DNA of 64,000 bases from an uncultured Prevotellaceae bacterium (GTDB lineage Bacteria > Bacteroidota > Bacteroidia > Bacteroidales > Bacteroidaceae): positions 4,717 to 68,716 of the forward strand of contig CADCEQ010000007.1 in the NCBI GenBank assembly GCA_902800435.1. The letters run 5' to 3'. Numbering within the stretch: position 1 is the stretch's first letter; every line of letters starts with the position of its first letter. The position numbers and the translations under genes were made by a program. Positions 23,080-31,653 of the stretch are shown here, one piece after another. Below the pieces are notes generated by a model. The model made no database searches. It saw only the letters and a program-made list of their open reading frames with translations, and was not told the DNA's origin.

Positions 23080-24315
23080 TTATAATTGGGCAGCCGCAAG
23101 AATCTTGGTGGTCGCACCAGCCTTGCCCATCACGTAGTCGCCGGCAGCCTTGCCGGCCTGCTGAAGGGCTGTCGCATCAGCAGCAAAACGGTCCATGATG
23201 CGTGCAAAGTCGTCGTAGCCGCTGATTTCCAGTCCACCGCCGCACTGTTTCAGCTCCTGTGCCTCCTGGAACTTCTCGTTCTCGGGGCCGAAGATGACGG
23301 GGCGCCCCCACACGGCGGCCTCCACCGTGTTGTGAATGCTCACGCCGAAGCCGCCGCCGACGTAGCAGACGGTGGCGTAGCGGTAGATGCTCGAAAGCAG
23401 ACCGAAGCAGTCGATGATGAGGGCAGACCCTCCCCCGGCCCCTCCCTGTAAGGGCGGGGAGTAGTTAGTATAGCGCTGCACGTTCCAACCTTCCAATTTC
23501 CGTTCTATCTGCTGGAGGTGGTCTTCGCCGATGACGTGGGGCGCAATGATGAGCTTCCACTCCGGATGCTCGCAGAAATACTTGATAAAGATGTCCTCAT
23601 CGGGCGGCCACGACGAGCCGGCAACAAACACCTTCGGGGTATCACCCACGAACTGCTCAACCACCGGCAGCTGCTTGGCCTGCTCCTTAATCTGGAGCAC
23701 GCGGTCGAAACGGGTATCGCCAGTGATGGTGACGCAGGTAATGCCGATCTTCGCCAACAGTTCTCGGCTCACCTCGTTCTGCACAAAGAAATGGGTGAAG
23801 CAGTTCAGCACGCGCCCGTACTGCCTACCGTACCACTTGAAGAATATCTGGTCGGGACGGAAGATGCTCGAAACGCTGTAGACGGGCACGCGGCGGTGCT
23901 TCAGGATATGCAGGTAGTTATACCAGAATTCATACTTGATGAAGAACGCCACCTCGGGACGTATCAGCCGCAGGAAGCGGCGGGCGTTGGTGATAGTGTC
24001 GAGCGGCAGGTAGCAGACGATGTCGGCTCCCTCGTAGTCCTTGCGCACCTCGTAGCCCGATGGCGAGAAGAACGTCAGCAGAATCTTATACTCCGGATGG
24101 TCGCGTCGAAGCTGTTCCATCAGCGGGCGCCCCTGCTCGAACTCGCCGAGCGAGGCGGCATGGAACCAGGCGTAGCGGGCCGTAGGGTCAACCTTCTCCC
24201 TCAGTACGCCGAAGGCAGCACGTTCGCCGCGCCACATCTTGCGCACTTTCTCGTTGAACAGGCTGTAGACGGCCACGCCCAAGAGGTAGAGGTATATGAT
24301 CAGGTTATAGAGCAT
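23080..24315 (-). CDS. waaA: 3-deoxy-D-manno-octulosonic acid (Kdo) transferase
   Basis: A 411-residue inner-membrane-associated glycosyltransferase that adds Kdo to lipid A precursor. A short N-terminal membrane anchor (LIIYLYLLGVAVYSLF) precedes FHAASLGEFEQGRPL, the acceptor-domain signature. FIKYEFWYNYL and TGDTRFDRV follow, then the nucleotide-sugar-binding domain with CYVGGGFGVSIHNTVEAAVWG, typical of WaaA. Between WNVQRYTN and ALIIDCFGLL the peptide YSPPLQGGAGGGS is encoded by a GC-rich palindrome and is not expected in the family. It overlaps the gltX stop by one base and leads directly into the phosphoesterase gene. Confidence 0.93.
   Translation of the reverse strand: MLYNLIIYLYLLGVAVYSLFNEKVRKMWRGERAAFGVLREKVDPTARYAWFHAASLGEFEQGRPLMEQLRRDHPEYKILLTFFSPSGYEVRKDYEGADIVCYLPLDTITNARRFLRLIRPEVAFFIKYEFWYNYLHILKHRRVPVYSVSSIFRPDQIFFKWYGRQYGRVLNCFTHFFVQNEVSRELLAKIGITCVTITGDTRFDRVLQIKEQAKQLPVVEQFVGDTPKVFVAGSSWPPDEDIFIKYFCEHPEWKLIIAPHVIGEDHLQQIERKLEGWNVQRYTNYSPPLQGGAGGGSALIIDCFGLLSSIYRYATVCYVGGGFGVSIHNTVEAAVWGRPVIFGPENEKFQEAQELKQCGGGLEISGYDDFARIMDRFAADATALQQAGKAAGDYVMGKAGATTKILAAAQL
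23425..23465 (-). repeat. GC-rich palindromic insert in waaA
   Basis: Coding strand ACTCCCCGCCCTTACAGGG followed by AGGGGCCGGGGGAGGGTCT. It aligns over most of its length with the inserts at 5892-5927 and 9822-9865 and encodes SPPLQGGAGGGS. Confidence 0.85.
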
Positions 24316-25832
24316 CAGCCGAGCACTCCAATGGCACGTTTCATTCTACGGATGGTCTCCTCCTTGCCGAGGAAGGCCGAGATGTCGAACATGCCCGGAC
24401 CCTTGCCCTCGCCGACTAGCGTCAGTCGCCAGGCGTTCATGATATTGCCGAGCTTATACTCCTTCTCTTCAATCCACAGGTGGACAATCTGCTCCTGATT
24501 CTCAAGCGAGAAGTCATCGATGCCTTCGAGCACGCCTATCAACTCGGTAAGCTGAGCTGCCGAATCCTCCTTCCAGCGCTTCTTCGCCGTCTTCTCATCG
24601 TACTCCGTGGGAGCCACGAAGAAGAACGAGCACAGGGGCCACAGCTCCTTGACGAACGAGACGCGGTCCTTCATCATCTCGCAGACCTTCGTCACGCGCT
24701 CCAAGGTCTCCTGCGGGCAGTGCTGCTGCACCTCTGGCAGCCACAGACGGGCAATCTCCTCGGGCGACTTCTTCAGGATATACTCATGGTTGAACCAGAT
24801 GCCCTTGTCGTAGGCGAACTTCGCACCGGCCTTCGAGCACTTCGTGATGTCGAACAGCGGCACCAGCTCGTCGAGCGTGAAGAGCTCCTGCTCCGTGCCG
24901 GGGTTCCAGCCCAACAGGGCGAGGAAGTTGATGACGGCCTCAGGGAAGTAGCCGTCCTCGCGGTAGCCGCGGCTCACGTCGCCCGTCTTCGGGTCGTGCC
25001 ACTCCAGGGGGAACACGGGGAAGCCCAGCCGGTCGCCGTCGCGCTTCGACAGCTTGCCCTTGCCGTCAGGCTTCAGCAGCAGCGGCAGATGGGCAAACTG
25101 CGGCATGGTGTCGGCCCAACCGAAGGCCTCGTAGAGCAGCAAATGGAGCGGTGCCGACGGCAGCCACTCCTCACCGCGGATGACGTGGGTTATCTCCATC
25201 AGGTGGTCGTCGACGATGTTGGCCAGGTGGTAGGTGGGCAGCTGGTCGGCACTCTTGAAGAGCACCTTGTCATCGATGATGTCGGTCTTCACGCGCACTT
25301 CGCCGCGAATCAGGTCGTTGACCAGCACCTCGCGGCCCGGCTCAATCTTGAAGCGGACGACGTACTGCTTGCCGTCGGCAATCAACTGGTCGACCTCTTC
25401 CTTCGGCAGCGTCAGCGAGTTGCGCATCTGGCCGCGGGTGTGGCTATCGTACTGGAAATTCTGTATTTCGGCGCGCTTCGCCTCCAGTTCCTCAGGGGTG
25501 TCGAAGGCGATGTAGGCCTTGCCGTCGTCGAGCAGCTGCTGCACATATTTCTTATAGATGTCGCGGCGCTCGCTCTGGCGGTACGGACCTTTGTCGCCGC
25601 CGAACGAGACACCCTCGTCGAACTTGATGCCGAGCCACTTGAACGACTCGATGATATACTCCTCGGCGCCGGGCACAAAGCGGTTCGAGTCGGTATCCTC
25701 AATGCGGAACACCAGGTCGCCGCCATGCTGCTTGGCAAACAGGTAATTATACAATGCGGTGCGCACACCACCAATATGTAAGGCACCCGTAGGACTCGGG
25801 GCGAAACGTACTCTGACTCTTCTTTCTGACAT
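24315..25832 (-). CDS. gltX: Glutamyl-tRNA synthetase
   Basis: A 505-residue class I aminoacyl-tRNA synthetase starting [16 protein letters not shown] at 25832; an upstream in-frame extension spans the promoter and is rejected. The HIGH-type motif is HIGG (after SPTGAL) and the KMSKS-type motif is KLSKRDG. The C-terminal anticodon-binding domain is present and the length is normal. It charges tRNA-Glu and possibly tRNA-Gln. First gene of the gltX-waaA-phosphoesterase operon, with a TGATG overlap to waaA. Confidence 0.97.
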   Translation of the reverse strand: MSERRVRVRFAPSPTGALHIGGVRTALYNYLFAKQHGGDLVFRIEDTDSNRFVPGAEEYIIESFKWLGIKFDEGVSFGGDKGPYRQSERRDIYKKYVQQLLDDGKAYIAFDTPEELEAKRAEIQNFQYDSHTRGQMRNSLTLPKEEVDQLIADGKQYVVRFKIEPGREVLVNDLIRGEVRVKTDIIDDKVLFKSADQLPTYHLANIVDDHLMEITHVIRGEEWLPSAPLHLLLYEAFGWADTMPQFAHLPLLLKPDGKGKLSKRDGDRLGFPVFPLEWHDPKTGDVSRGYREDGYFPEAVINFLALLGWNPGTEQELFTLDELVPLFDITKCSKAGAKFAYDKGIWFNHEYILKKSPEEIARLWLPEVQQHCPQETLERVTKVCEMMKDRVSFVKELWPLCSFFFVAPTEYDEKTAKKRWKEDSAAQLTELIGVLEGIDDFSLENQEQIVHLWIEEKEYKLGNIMNAWRLTLVGEGKGPGMFDISAFLGKEETIRRMKRAIGVLG

Positions 25833-25853
25833 AGTTTTCTCGTAATTTGCGTG

Positions 25854-25861
25854 CAAAGATA
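25854..25861 (-). promoter_or_regulatory. gltX operon -7 element
   Basis: TATCTTTG on the minus strand lies 21 bases before the gltX ATG. Confidence 0.65.
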
Positions 25862-25905
25862 CGAAATTATTATCAATTATCGGTTGTCTATTATGAATTA
25901 TTTTG

Positions 25906-25913
25906 TAACTTTG
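25906..25913 (+). promoter_or_regulatory. pgpH promoter
   Basis: TAACTTTG with TTG at 25884-25886 about 19 bases upstream. It ends 21 bases before the ATG at 25935. Confidence 0.7.
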
Positions 25914-25934
25914 CAGCGTAAACCCAAGAAAAGT

Positions 25935-27986
25935 ATGAAAAATAAGCAAATAATAGAGAGCACATACTGGCGCAACCTGCTCATAAGGGCTTTAATGGTG
26001 GTCGGCACCATTGCTCTGATTGTGTGGGCCATGCCGCGCGATAAAGAAGCTAACTTCAAGATAGAGCAGGGCAAGCCCTGGCGCTACGCCGACTTCACCG
26101 CCCCCTTCGACTTCCCCATCTACAAGAGCGGAGAACTGGTGAAGCACGAGCGCGACAGTCTGCTGAAGGAGTTCGAACCTTATTATAACTGCAACCGTGA
26201 GATTGAGATGCGGCAGATAGGGCAGTTCCGCAAAGACTACGCCGACGGCATACCTGGGCTCCCAAGGGAATACACCGAGCTGATTGTCAACCAGTTGCAC
26301 GAGTTCTACTCACAGGGCATCATGGACATCTCCGACTACAACAGTCTGAGGGCTGACACCTCAAAAACCATCCGCATCGTCTACGGCAAGAGTGCGACGA
26401 GCCGGCAGGTCAGCCGCCTCTACTCCACCGTCGGAGCCTACGAGCAGATATTCCTCAACCCGAAGCTCTCCGCATACAAGGAACTGCTTACCAAGTGCAG
26501 CCTGAACGACTACATCATGCCCAACCTGACCTACGACAAGGAGCGGACGGAGACCAGCCGCGAAGACCTGCTCACAGGCATTCCGCTGGCCAGCGGTGTG
26601 GCACAGCGCGGACAAAAGATTATTGACCGTGGTCAGATTGTCGACGAATACACCTACAACGTGCTCGAGTCATACTTCCGCGAGAGCGAGAGGCGCCAGA
26701 GCGACGACACCAAGTTCAGTTTTGTCGTCTTGGGCGAGATTCTCTACGTCTCGCTGCTCATCATCTGCTTCACCATCTACCTGTGGCTCTTCCGCCGCGA
26801 CTACTACGAGCAGCCCCGCTCGCTGGCTATGCTCTATGCGCTCATCCTGCTGTTCTCAGTCACCGCCTCGCTGATGATCAGCCACAACGTGCTCCACATC
26901 TACATCCTCCCCTTTGCCATGGTGCCCATCTTTGTCCGCGTGTTCATGGACTCGCGGACGGCCTTCATGGCCCACACCGTCATGGTGCTCATCTGTGCAG
27001 CCATGCTGCAGCATCCGCTGGAGTTCATCGCCGTTGAGGAGATAGCCGGAATGGTGGCCATCTTCTCGCTGCGCGAGCTGTCGAGCCGCTCACAGCTGTT
27101 CTGGACGGCCGCCCTCATCACGGGTGCCACCATGCTCATCAATCTGGCGCTCTTCTGGATACGCGACGACGATATCACGACCATCGACTACAGCGAGTTC
27201 AACTACCTGCTGCTCAACGGCTTGCTGCTGTTCTGCTCCTACCCCCTGCTCTACATCATGGAGAAGGCCTTCAACTTCACGTCGAACATCACGCTCATCG
27301 AGCTCTCCGACATGAACAAGGAGCTGCTGCGCCGCATGAGCGAGGTGGCACCGGGCACCTTCCAGCACTCCATTCAGGTGGGCAACCTGGCCGCCGAGAT
27401 AGCCAACAAGATCGACGCCAAGAGTCAGTTGGTACGCACGGGCGCACTCTACCACGACATCGGCAAGACCGAGAACCCCATCTACTTCACCGAGAACCAG
27501 TCGGGCATGAATCCCCACGAGGGCAAGACCTACGTCGAGAGTGCCCAGATGCTCATCAGCCACGTCACCGAGGGTCTGAAGCTGGCCGACAAGTATAACC
27601 TGCCGCAGGTCATCCGCGACTTCATCGCCACCCACCACGGTCTGGGCAAGACGAAGTTTTTCTATATCAAACAGAAAAATGAGCACCCCGACGAGCCTGT
27701 CGACGACTTGCTGTTCACCTATCCGGGTCCCAACCCCTCCACTAAGGAGCAGGCCATCCTCATGATGGCCGATGCCGTCGAGGCCGCCTCCCGTTCGCTG
27801 AAAGAATACACCGAGCAGAACATCCGCGACCTCGTCGACCGCATCATCGACGGTCAGGTCGAAGAGGGCTACTTCCGCGACTGCCCTATCACCTACCGCG
27901 ACATCCAGTACGCCAAGACCGTCCTCATCGAGAAACTCAAGACCATCTACCACACCCGCATCAGCTATCCGGAGTTAAAGAAGTGA
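25935..27986 (+). CDS. pgpH: PgpH/YqfF-type HD-domain phosphodiesterase
   Basis: A 683-residue membrane protein. An N-terminal membrane helix and a large extracytoplasmic domain (about 40-270) are followed by seven membrane helices (about 275-465) and a cytosolic HD domain. Catalytic residues are visible in [17 protein letters not shown] (His), LYHDIGK (about H507, D508) and ATHHGLGKT (His pair). Homologues with this 7TM-7TMR-HD layout hydrolyse cyclic di-AMP, so c-di-AMP turnover is the likely role, but Bacteroidota members are little studied. The ATG at 25935 is chosen because it follows the promoter and removes an AT-rich in-frame leader. A 513-bp non-coding region follows. Confidence 0.9.
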   Translation: MKNKQIIESTYWRNLLIRALMVVGTIALIVWAMPRDKEANFKIEQGKPWRYADFTAPFDFPIYKSGELVKHERDSLLKEFEPYYNCNREIEMRQIGQFRKDYADGIPGLPREYTELIVNQLHEFYSQGIMDISDYNSLRADTSKTIRIVYGKSATSRQVSRLYSTVGAYEQIFLNPKLSAYKELLTKCSLNDYIMPNLTYDKERTETSREDLLTGIPLASGVAQRGQKIIDRGQIVDEYTYNVLESYFRESERRQSDDTKFSFVVLGEILYVSLLIICFTIYLWLFRRDYYEQPRSLAMLYALILLFSVTASLMISHNVLHIYILPFAMVPIFVRVFMDSRTAFMAHTVMVLICAAMLQHPLEFIAVEEIAGMVAIFSLRELSSRSQLFWTAALITGATMLINLALFWIRDDDITTIDYSEFNYLLLNGLLLFCSYPLLYIMEKAFNFTSNITLIELSDMNKELLRRMSEVAPGTFQHSIQVGNLAAEIANKIDAKSQLVRTGALYHDIGKTENPIYFTENQSGMNPHEGKTYVESAQMLISHVTEGLKLADKYNLPQVIRDFIATHHGLGKTKFFYIKQKNEHPDEPVDDLLFTYPGPNPSTKEQAILMMADAVEAASRSLKEYTEQNIRDLVDRIIDGQVEEGYFRDCPITYRDIQYAKTVLIEKLKTIYHTRISYPELKK

Positions 27987-28031
27987 CGGTGGGGTCAGTA
28001 ACATCAAATAATAAATAGTAATTATAAAAAC

Positions 28032-28443
28032 TGCCTACACTGCTTACACTTAAAGCCAATACACTGACTATCAGTACAAAACTAAGTGTAGGCAAATTGG
28101 TTTAGTGTAGGCAAAGCCGCAGAATCAGCACTAATTTCAGAAAGAGATTGCCATGATTCTCGCAATTCATGCTTCAAAGAGCATGATCAGATTTATGCAA
28201 ATTACGGAAATTTCTTTCCGGAACAAGGCAAAAAGGCGTTCCCACGGCTTGGGACGTTTGTTCCACGGCCTGGAACAAATGTTCCAAGCCGTGGAACAAA
28301 TCTGGAACAATGCTCTTGATAGCGATGAAGCCCGGCTTTCTTGATGCCATCGCTAGGCCGTTGCCTACACTAAACAAAATTGCCTACACTGCGCAAACGG
28401 CTGTTGGACAACCCGTTAAGCCTCGGTGTAGGCAGTGTAGGCA
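28032..28443. mobile_element. 412-bp symmetric element with 82-bp inverted ends
   Basis: The 10-mer TGCCTACACT recurs eight times, allowing one mismatch, in two mirror-image groups: 28032, 28041 (direct) with 28085, 28104 (inverted), and 28362, 28381 (direct) with 28425, 28434 (inverted). Spacing in the right group is that of the left group reversed, so 28032-28113 and 28362-28443, both 82 bp, are inverted copies with divergent loops, each able to fold into a hairpin. The 248-bp centre carries further hairpins. No transposase is inside, so a non-autonomous MITE- or REPIN-like element or a structured RNA are both possible. Confidence 0.6.
28238..28297. repeat. Central palindromes GTTCCACGGCnTGGAAC
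   Basis: GTTCCCACGGCTTGGGAC (28238-28255), GTTCCACGGCCTGGAAC (28260-28276) and GTTCCAAGCCGTGGAAC (28281-28297) are each self-complementary, and the last two are near-perfect inverted copies separated by AAAT. They would form a 17-bp stem. Confidence 0.85.
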
Positions 28444-28499
28444 AATTTTCAAATTGTTTTCCTGCGCCCGCGCGCATGTGCGCGTACCTTATTATGTGG

Positions 28500-29999
28500 T
28501 TAGAGGCTGACCTCGACGCCGAGGCCGAGCACGCGGTTGGTGCGGGTGAAAGAGTCGCTGACCAGCGGCTGCTTCGAGGTCACGCGGTCGTAGGTGTCGT
28601 ACATGGTCTGGAAGTAGGCGGCCTTGAGCGTCACCTTGTCCGTTGCCTTGTAGTTGAAGCCGAAGCCGAGGCTGTAGCTGTTGACGACGAACGACATGTC
28701 GTTCATATACTCGTCGGTCAGTCCGTAGCGGGTGAGTTGTCCGCCGGCCGAGATGGTCAGGCGGTCGGTGACGTCCCACTCAGCACCGGCCAGCAGCTCG
28801 TTGGAGTTGTGGCTCAGCTCGTCCTGGGCATTGCCATACCAGTCGGCCTCCTTATCGAAGAAGTGGTGCCAGCCAGCGCTGATGCGCACGTCGCTGATGG
28901 GACTCCACTGCGCGCCGATGGCCAGCAGGGCGGGGGCATCCTCGTTGACCGACTCGCCGTCGCGGTACTTGTTGACGGCCTCAATCTCGCTGGCCTCGAA
29001 GACCGTCGACTCGTTCTTCATGCGCATCTGCGTCTTGAACTCATACTTGGCGGCGAAGTTGAAGCGGTCGTTCAGGCGGTAGTCGACGCCGATGACAGGG
29101 GCTACGCCGACACCCGACTGGTTGCAGAGCAGGTTGACGCCCTGCGAGTACTTCTGCAGCGAGCTGAAGCTCTTCTTGGCTCCCTCGAGCTGAGCCTTCG
29201 TGGCTACCAGCTCAGCGTACTGAGGCACGGCGGTGGCTCCGGCGGCCTCATACTGCGCCATGCCAGCATTGACCAAGTCGATGTTGTTGTCGACGGTGGT
29301 GGCTGCCGTCTGCAGGAAGCTGCCGAAGTTCATGTAGCGGTCCTCGCCCACGTTAACCATGATATTGCTGATCTTGGCCTTGTAGGTGGCAGTGCCGTAG
29401 AGCACGCGCAGACCACCATAGACCGACAGATGGTCGTTGACCTTGTAGGCCGTTCCGGCCTGAATGCCGAAGTAGTACTGACGGCCCTCCATATAGCCGT
29501 CCATGTCGTAGCCCTGGGCACCGAACGGTGTGAGCTGCGTGGCGATGTTGCCGACGACACTCTCGAAAGAGCCCAGACCGTCGGCAAACTCACAGCTGCC
29601 GCCACCGCCAGGTACCGAGAGATTCAGCTGCCACGACCAGTCGCCCGTGTTGTAGGCAGCCTGCAGCGAGGGAATGAAGGGGGCGTCGGCCGTACCCTCG
29701 AAGGACTTAGTGGCCTGGCCGTTGTTCTTGCGGCCATACTTGAAGAAGTCGTTGGTCGACGTGATGGTGCGCGTCTGGCGGGCATACTGCCAGTTGAAGC
29801 CAATATGCAGGCCCTCGGGCATGAAGGCCACACCGGCGGGGTTGGAGTAGACGCCGTCGAGTGCGATGGAGGCATCGCGTGCGGGGTTCCTTAAAAAGTC
29901 GATACTCTGGTTTGTGTTGGTAAGAATGCCACCAGCCTGGGCGGTGGTTGCTGCGGCCAGCATCATGGCGCCGGCGAGCGTAGCTTGAATTTTGTTCAT
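28500..29999 (-). CDS. FadL/OmpP1-like outer-membrane protein
   Basis: A 499-residue protein with signal peptide MNKIQATLAGAMMLAAATTAQA. The mature N-terminus GGILTNTNQSIDFLRNPARD and the following ALDGVYSNPAGVAFMPEGLH are typical of FadL/OmpP1 barrels, which import hydrophobic compounds. Aromatic-rich amphipathic strands continue to a C-terminal strand ending LGLGVEVSL. It is a paralogue of the divergent gene at 30232-31578, sharing the N-terminal pattern and the C-terminal YGLTD/YGLSD and TRTNRVLGLG/SRTNNVIGLG motifs. The substrate is unknown. Confidence 0.9.
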   Translation of the reverse strand: MNKIQATLAGAMMLAAATTAQAGGILTNTNQSIDFLRNPARDASIALDGVYSNPAGVAFMPEGLHIGFNWQYARQTRTITSTNDFFKYGRKNNGQATKSFEGTADAPFIPSLQAAYNTGDWSWQLNLSVPGGGGSCEFADGLGSFESVVGNIATQLTPFGAQGYDMDGYMEGRQYYFGIQAGTAYKVNDHLSVYGGLRVLYGTATYKAKISNIMVNVGEDRYMNFGSFLQTAATTVDNNIDLVNAGMAQYEAAGATAVPQYAELVATKAQLEGAKKSFSSLQKYSQGVNLLCNQSGVGVAPVIGVDYRLNDRFNFAAKYEFKTQMRMKNESTVFEASEIEAVNKYRDGESVNEDAPALLAIGAQWSPISDVRISAGWHHFFDKEADWYGNAQDELSHNSNELLAGAEWDVTDRLTISAGGQLTRYGLTDEYMNDMSFVVNSYSLGFGFNYKATDKVTLKAAYFQTMYDTYDRVTSKQPLVSDSFTRTNRVLGLGVEVSL

Positions 30000-30028
30000 A
30001 TCCTAAAAACTTCTTAAAATTTTGGCTG

Positions 30029-30036
30029 CAAAGGTA
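30029..30036 (-). promoter_or_regulatory. -7 element of the first FadL-like gene
   Basis: TACCTTTG on the minus strand lies 29 bases before the ATG at 29999. Confidence 0.65.
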
Positions 30037-30103
30037 TAGTAATTGTTCCGAACGGGGCTGTTTTCGTACACAGTATTAGAATATGTTAACTTAAAGGAAC
30101 TTA

Positions 30104-30138
30104 AAAACTGCACAAACCCCTACAGTTTGTGCAGTTTT
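30104..30138. promoter_or_regulatory. Perfect 14-bp stem hairpin between divergent FadL genes
   Basis: AAAACTGCACAAAC and GTTTGTGCAGTTTT pair perfectly over 14 bp with a 7-base loop (CCCTACA). It lies between two divergent promoters, so no transcript obviously ends here. A regulator-binding palindrome or a residual repeat element are options. Confidence 0.6.
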
Positions 30139-30197
30139 CGAAGTGCTGATTGGAGAGATTTCTTAGGGCTACTCTTGGCCGTTCCACTTTTTTTTGC

Positions 30198-30205
30198 TAA
30201 CTTTG
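30198..30205 (+). promoter_or_regulatory. Promoter of the second FadL-like gene
   Basis: TAACTTTG lies 26 bases before the ATG at 30232. TTGG at 30175 is a loosely spaced -33 candidate. Confidence 0.65.
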
Positions 30206-30231
30206 CAGCGCTTACAAATACACAATCAGCC

Positions 30232-31578
30232 ATGACAAAGAAAATTTATGCAATGATGGCCGCCCTCGCCTTGACGGCGACGGCTGAGGCCGGTGGTCTC
30301 ATGACCAACACAAACTATCACATCGCCTTCGACCGCATGATGGCCCGAGGCGCATCTATGGACATTGACGCAGCCTACTCGAACCCCGCCGGACTGGCAT
30401 GGGGATACGACGGCCTGCAGCTGTCGCTGAACTTCCAGAAACCCTGGCAGAACCGCGACATCGAGTGCAACGGCACGAAATATCCCGGCGAGGCATCAGC
30501 ACCCATCGTACCTGCACTGTTCGGCTCATACAAGCACGACCGCTGGGCGGTGTCGACGATGATCGGCATCGTGGGCAGTGGCGGCTTCGTGAAGTTCGAA
30601 AACGGCGTGCCCATGTTTAGCGTGCCCATTGGTGCCTTGCTGGCCCAGAACCCCGCAGCAGCAGGCTACACGTTAGACACGGAAATGAAGGGCAAGCAGT
30701 ATATCTATGGCGGACAGCTGAACTTCACGTATAAACTGACAGACTTCCTGTCGGCAGCTGTCGGCCTGCGGGCCAACTACTACGATGGCTACTACCGCGG
30801 CCATCTCGAAGCAAAACTGCCAGATTATAGTTCTGTCTGGCCAGGCAGGCTCGTCAATCTACAGCTGGACTGCAACCAGAAGGGCTGGGGCTTTGCACCC
30901 ATCGTAAGCCTCAATTATCATCAGGGACCACTGACATTGGCCGCCCGCTATGAGTTCCGCACGAAGATACAGACTGAGAACGACACCAAGGAACTCATCG
31001 TAGGCACTATGGGACAGGACACCGACGTCAAGGCGATGGCCGAGAAGATGGGCAATGAAGCTACAGTGGCAGCCCTTGGCCAGACGGCTCTCGGCGCGAT
31101 GGCCTCGAAGATTGGCGAATATCTGCCCGACGAGAAGACTCGCTACGACATGCCGGCCCTACTCGCCGTGGCAGCGGGCTACGAGATTACCCCGAAGCTG
31201 CGTGCCACACTGGAGTACCACTTCTTCGACGACAAGAATGCGAAGATGTCGGAGAACCGCCAGGATGAGTTGAAGAGCGGAACGCACGAGGTGTTGCTCG
31301 GTGCCGAGTACGACATCAACGACAAATTTACCGTCAGCCTTGGCGGCCAGCGCACGGACTACGGTCTGAGCGACGGTTACCAGCGCGACACATCGTTTGC
31401 CTGCGACAGCTACTCGGTCGGTCTGGGCGGTGCCTGGAACATCAACGAGAAGCTGCGCCTGAACGCCGGCTACTTCATCACACTCTATAGCGACTATACC
31501 AAGACGGCGGCCTATGGTCAGGAGACCTTCTCGCGTACGAACAATGTGATTGGCCTGGGTATCGACTACAAGTTCTAA
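30232..31578 (+). CDS. FadL/OmpP1-like outer-membrane protein, paralogue
   Basis: A 448-residue protein starting MTKKIYAMMAALALTATAEAG; the earlier in-frame start would read through the promoter. The mature part begins GGLMTNTNYHIAFDRMMARGA and continues DAAYSNPAGLAWGYDGLQLS, matching its divergent neighbour. A set of barrel strands ends with FSRTNNVIGLGIDYKF, a terminal Phe being typical of outer-membrane insertion. It is probably an importer for lipids or aromatic compounds. It ends before a bidirectional terminator. Confidence 0.9.
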   Translation: MTKKIYAMMAALALTATAEAGGLMTNTNYHIAFDRMMARGASMDIDAAYSNPAGLAWGYDGLQLSLNFQKPWQNRDIECNGTKYPGEASAPIVPALFGSYKHDRWAVSTMIGIVGSGGFVKFENGVPMFSVPIGALLAQNPAAAGYTLDTEMKGKQYIYGGQLNFTYKLTDFLSAAVGLRANYYDGYYRGHLEAKLPDYSSVWPGRLVNLQLDCNQKGWGFAPIVSLNYHQGPLTLAARYEFRTKIQTENDTKELIVGTMGQDTDVKAMAEKMGNEATVAALGQTALGAMASKIGEYLPDEKTRYDMPALLAVAAGYEITPKLRATLEYHFFDDKNAKMSENRQDELKSGTHEVLLGAEYDINDKFTVSLGGQRTDYGLSDGYQRDTSFACDSYSVGLGGAWNINEKLRLNAGYFITLYSDYTKTAAYGQETFSRTNNVIGLGIDYKF

Positions 31579-31601
31579 GCCCCTTCAGACTGGGGAAAAC
31601 T

Positions 31602-31634
31602 AATCGGGGCCGGCATCATCTGCCGGCCCCGATT
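31602..31634. terminator. Bidirectional terminator hairpin
   Basis: AATCGGGGCCGGCA and TGCCGGCCCCGATT form a perfect 14-bp stem around TCATC. It lies between the convergent ends of the FadL-like gene and the SusD gene. T tracts are short on both sides. Confidence 0.8.
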
Positions 31635-31653
31635 TAGTTATTGAATAACGCCC

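Larger units (their letters stand above)
27987..28499. other. Non-coding region with a symmetric repeat element
   Basis: The 513 bases between pgpH and the FadL-like gene contain no convincing gene. Two short ORFs (28153-28344 plus and 28174-28377 minus) merely translate both strands of the central hairpins. Most of the region is occupied by the structure at 28032-28443. The 3' end (28446-28499) is AT-rich and then alternates GCGC (CGCGCGCATGTGCGCG). Confidence 0.8.

Noticed and set aside
24480..25781. Long plus-strand ORF of 433 codons opposite gltX, and many similar antisense ORFs across GC-rich genes
   Set aside because: They lie opposite well-supported genes, are Arg/Val/Leu/Gln-rich shadow translations and carry no domain signal. 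High GC at third codon positions creates such frames.
28153..28377. Two short ORFs on opposite strands in the non-coding region (63 and 67 residues)
   Set aside because: Both translate the same palindromes, giving near-repeated FHGLE/FQAVEQ peptides. They have no ribosome-binding site or family similarity, and the symmetry of the DNA explains them.
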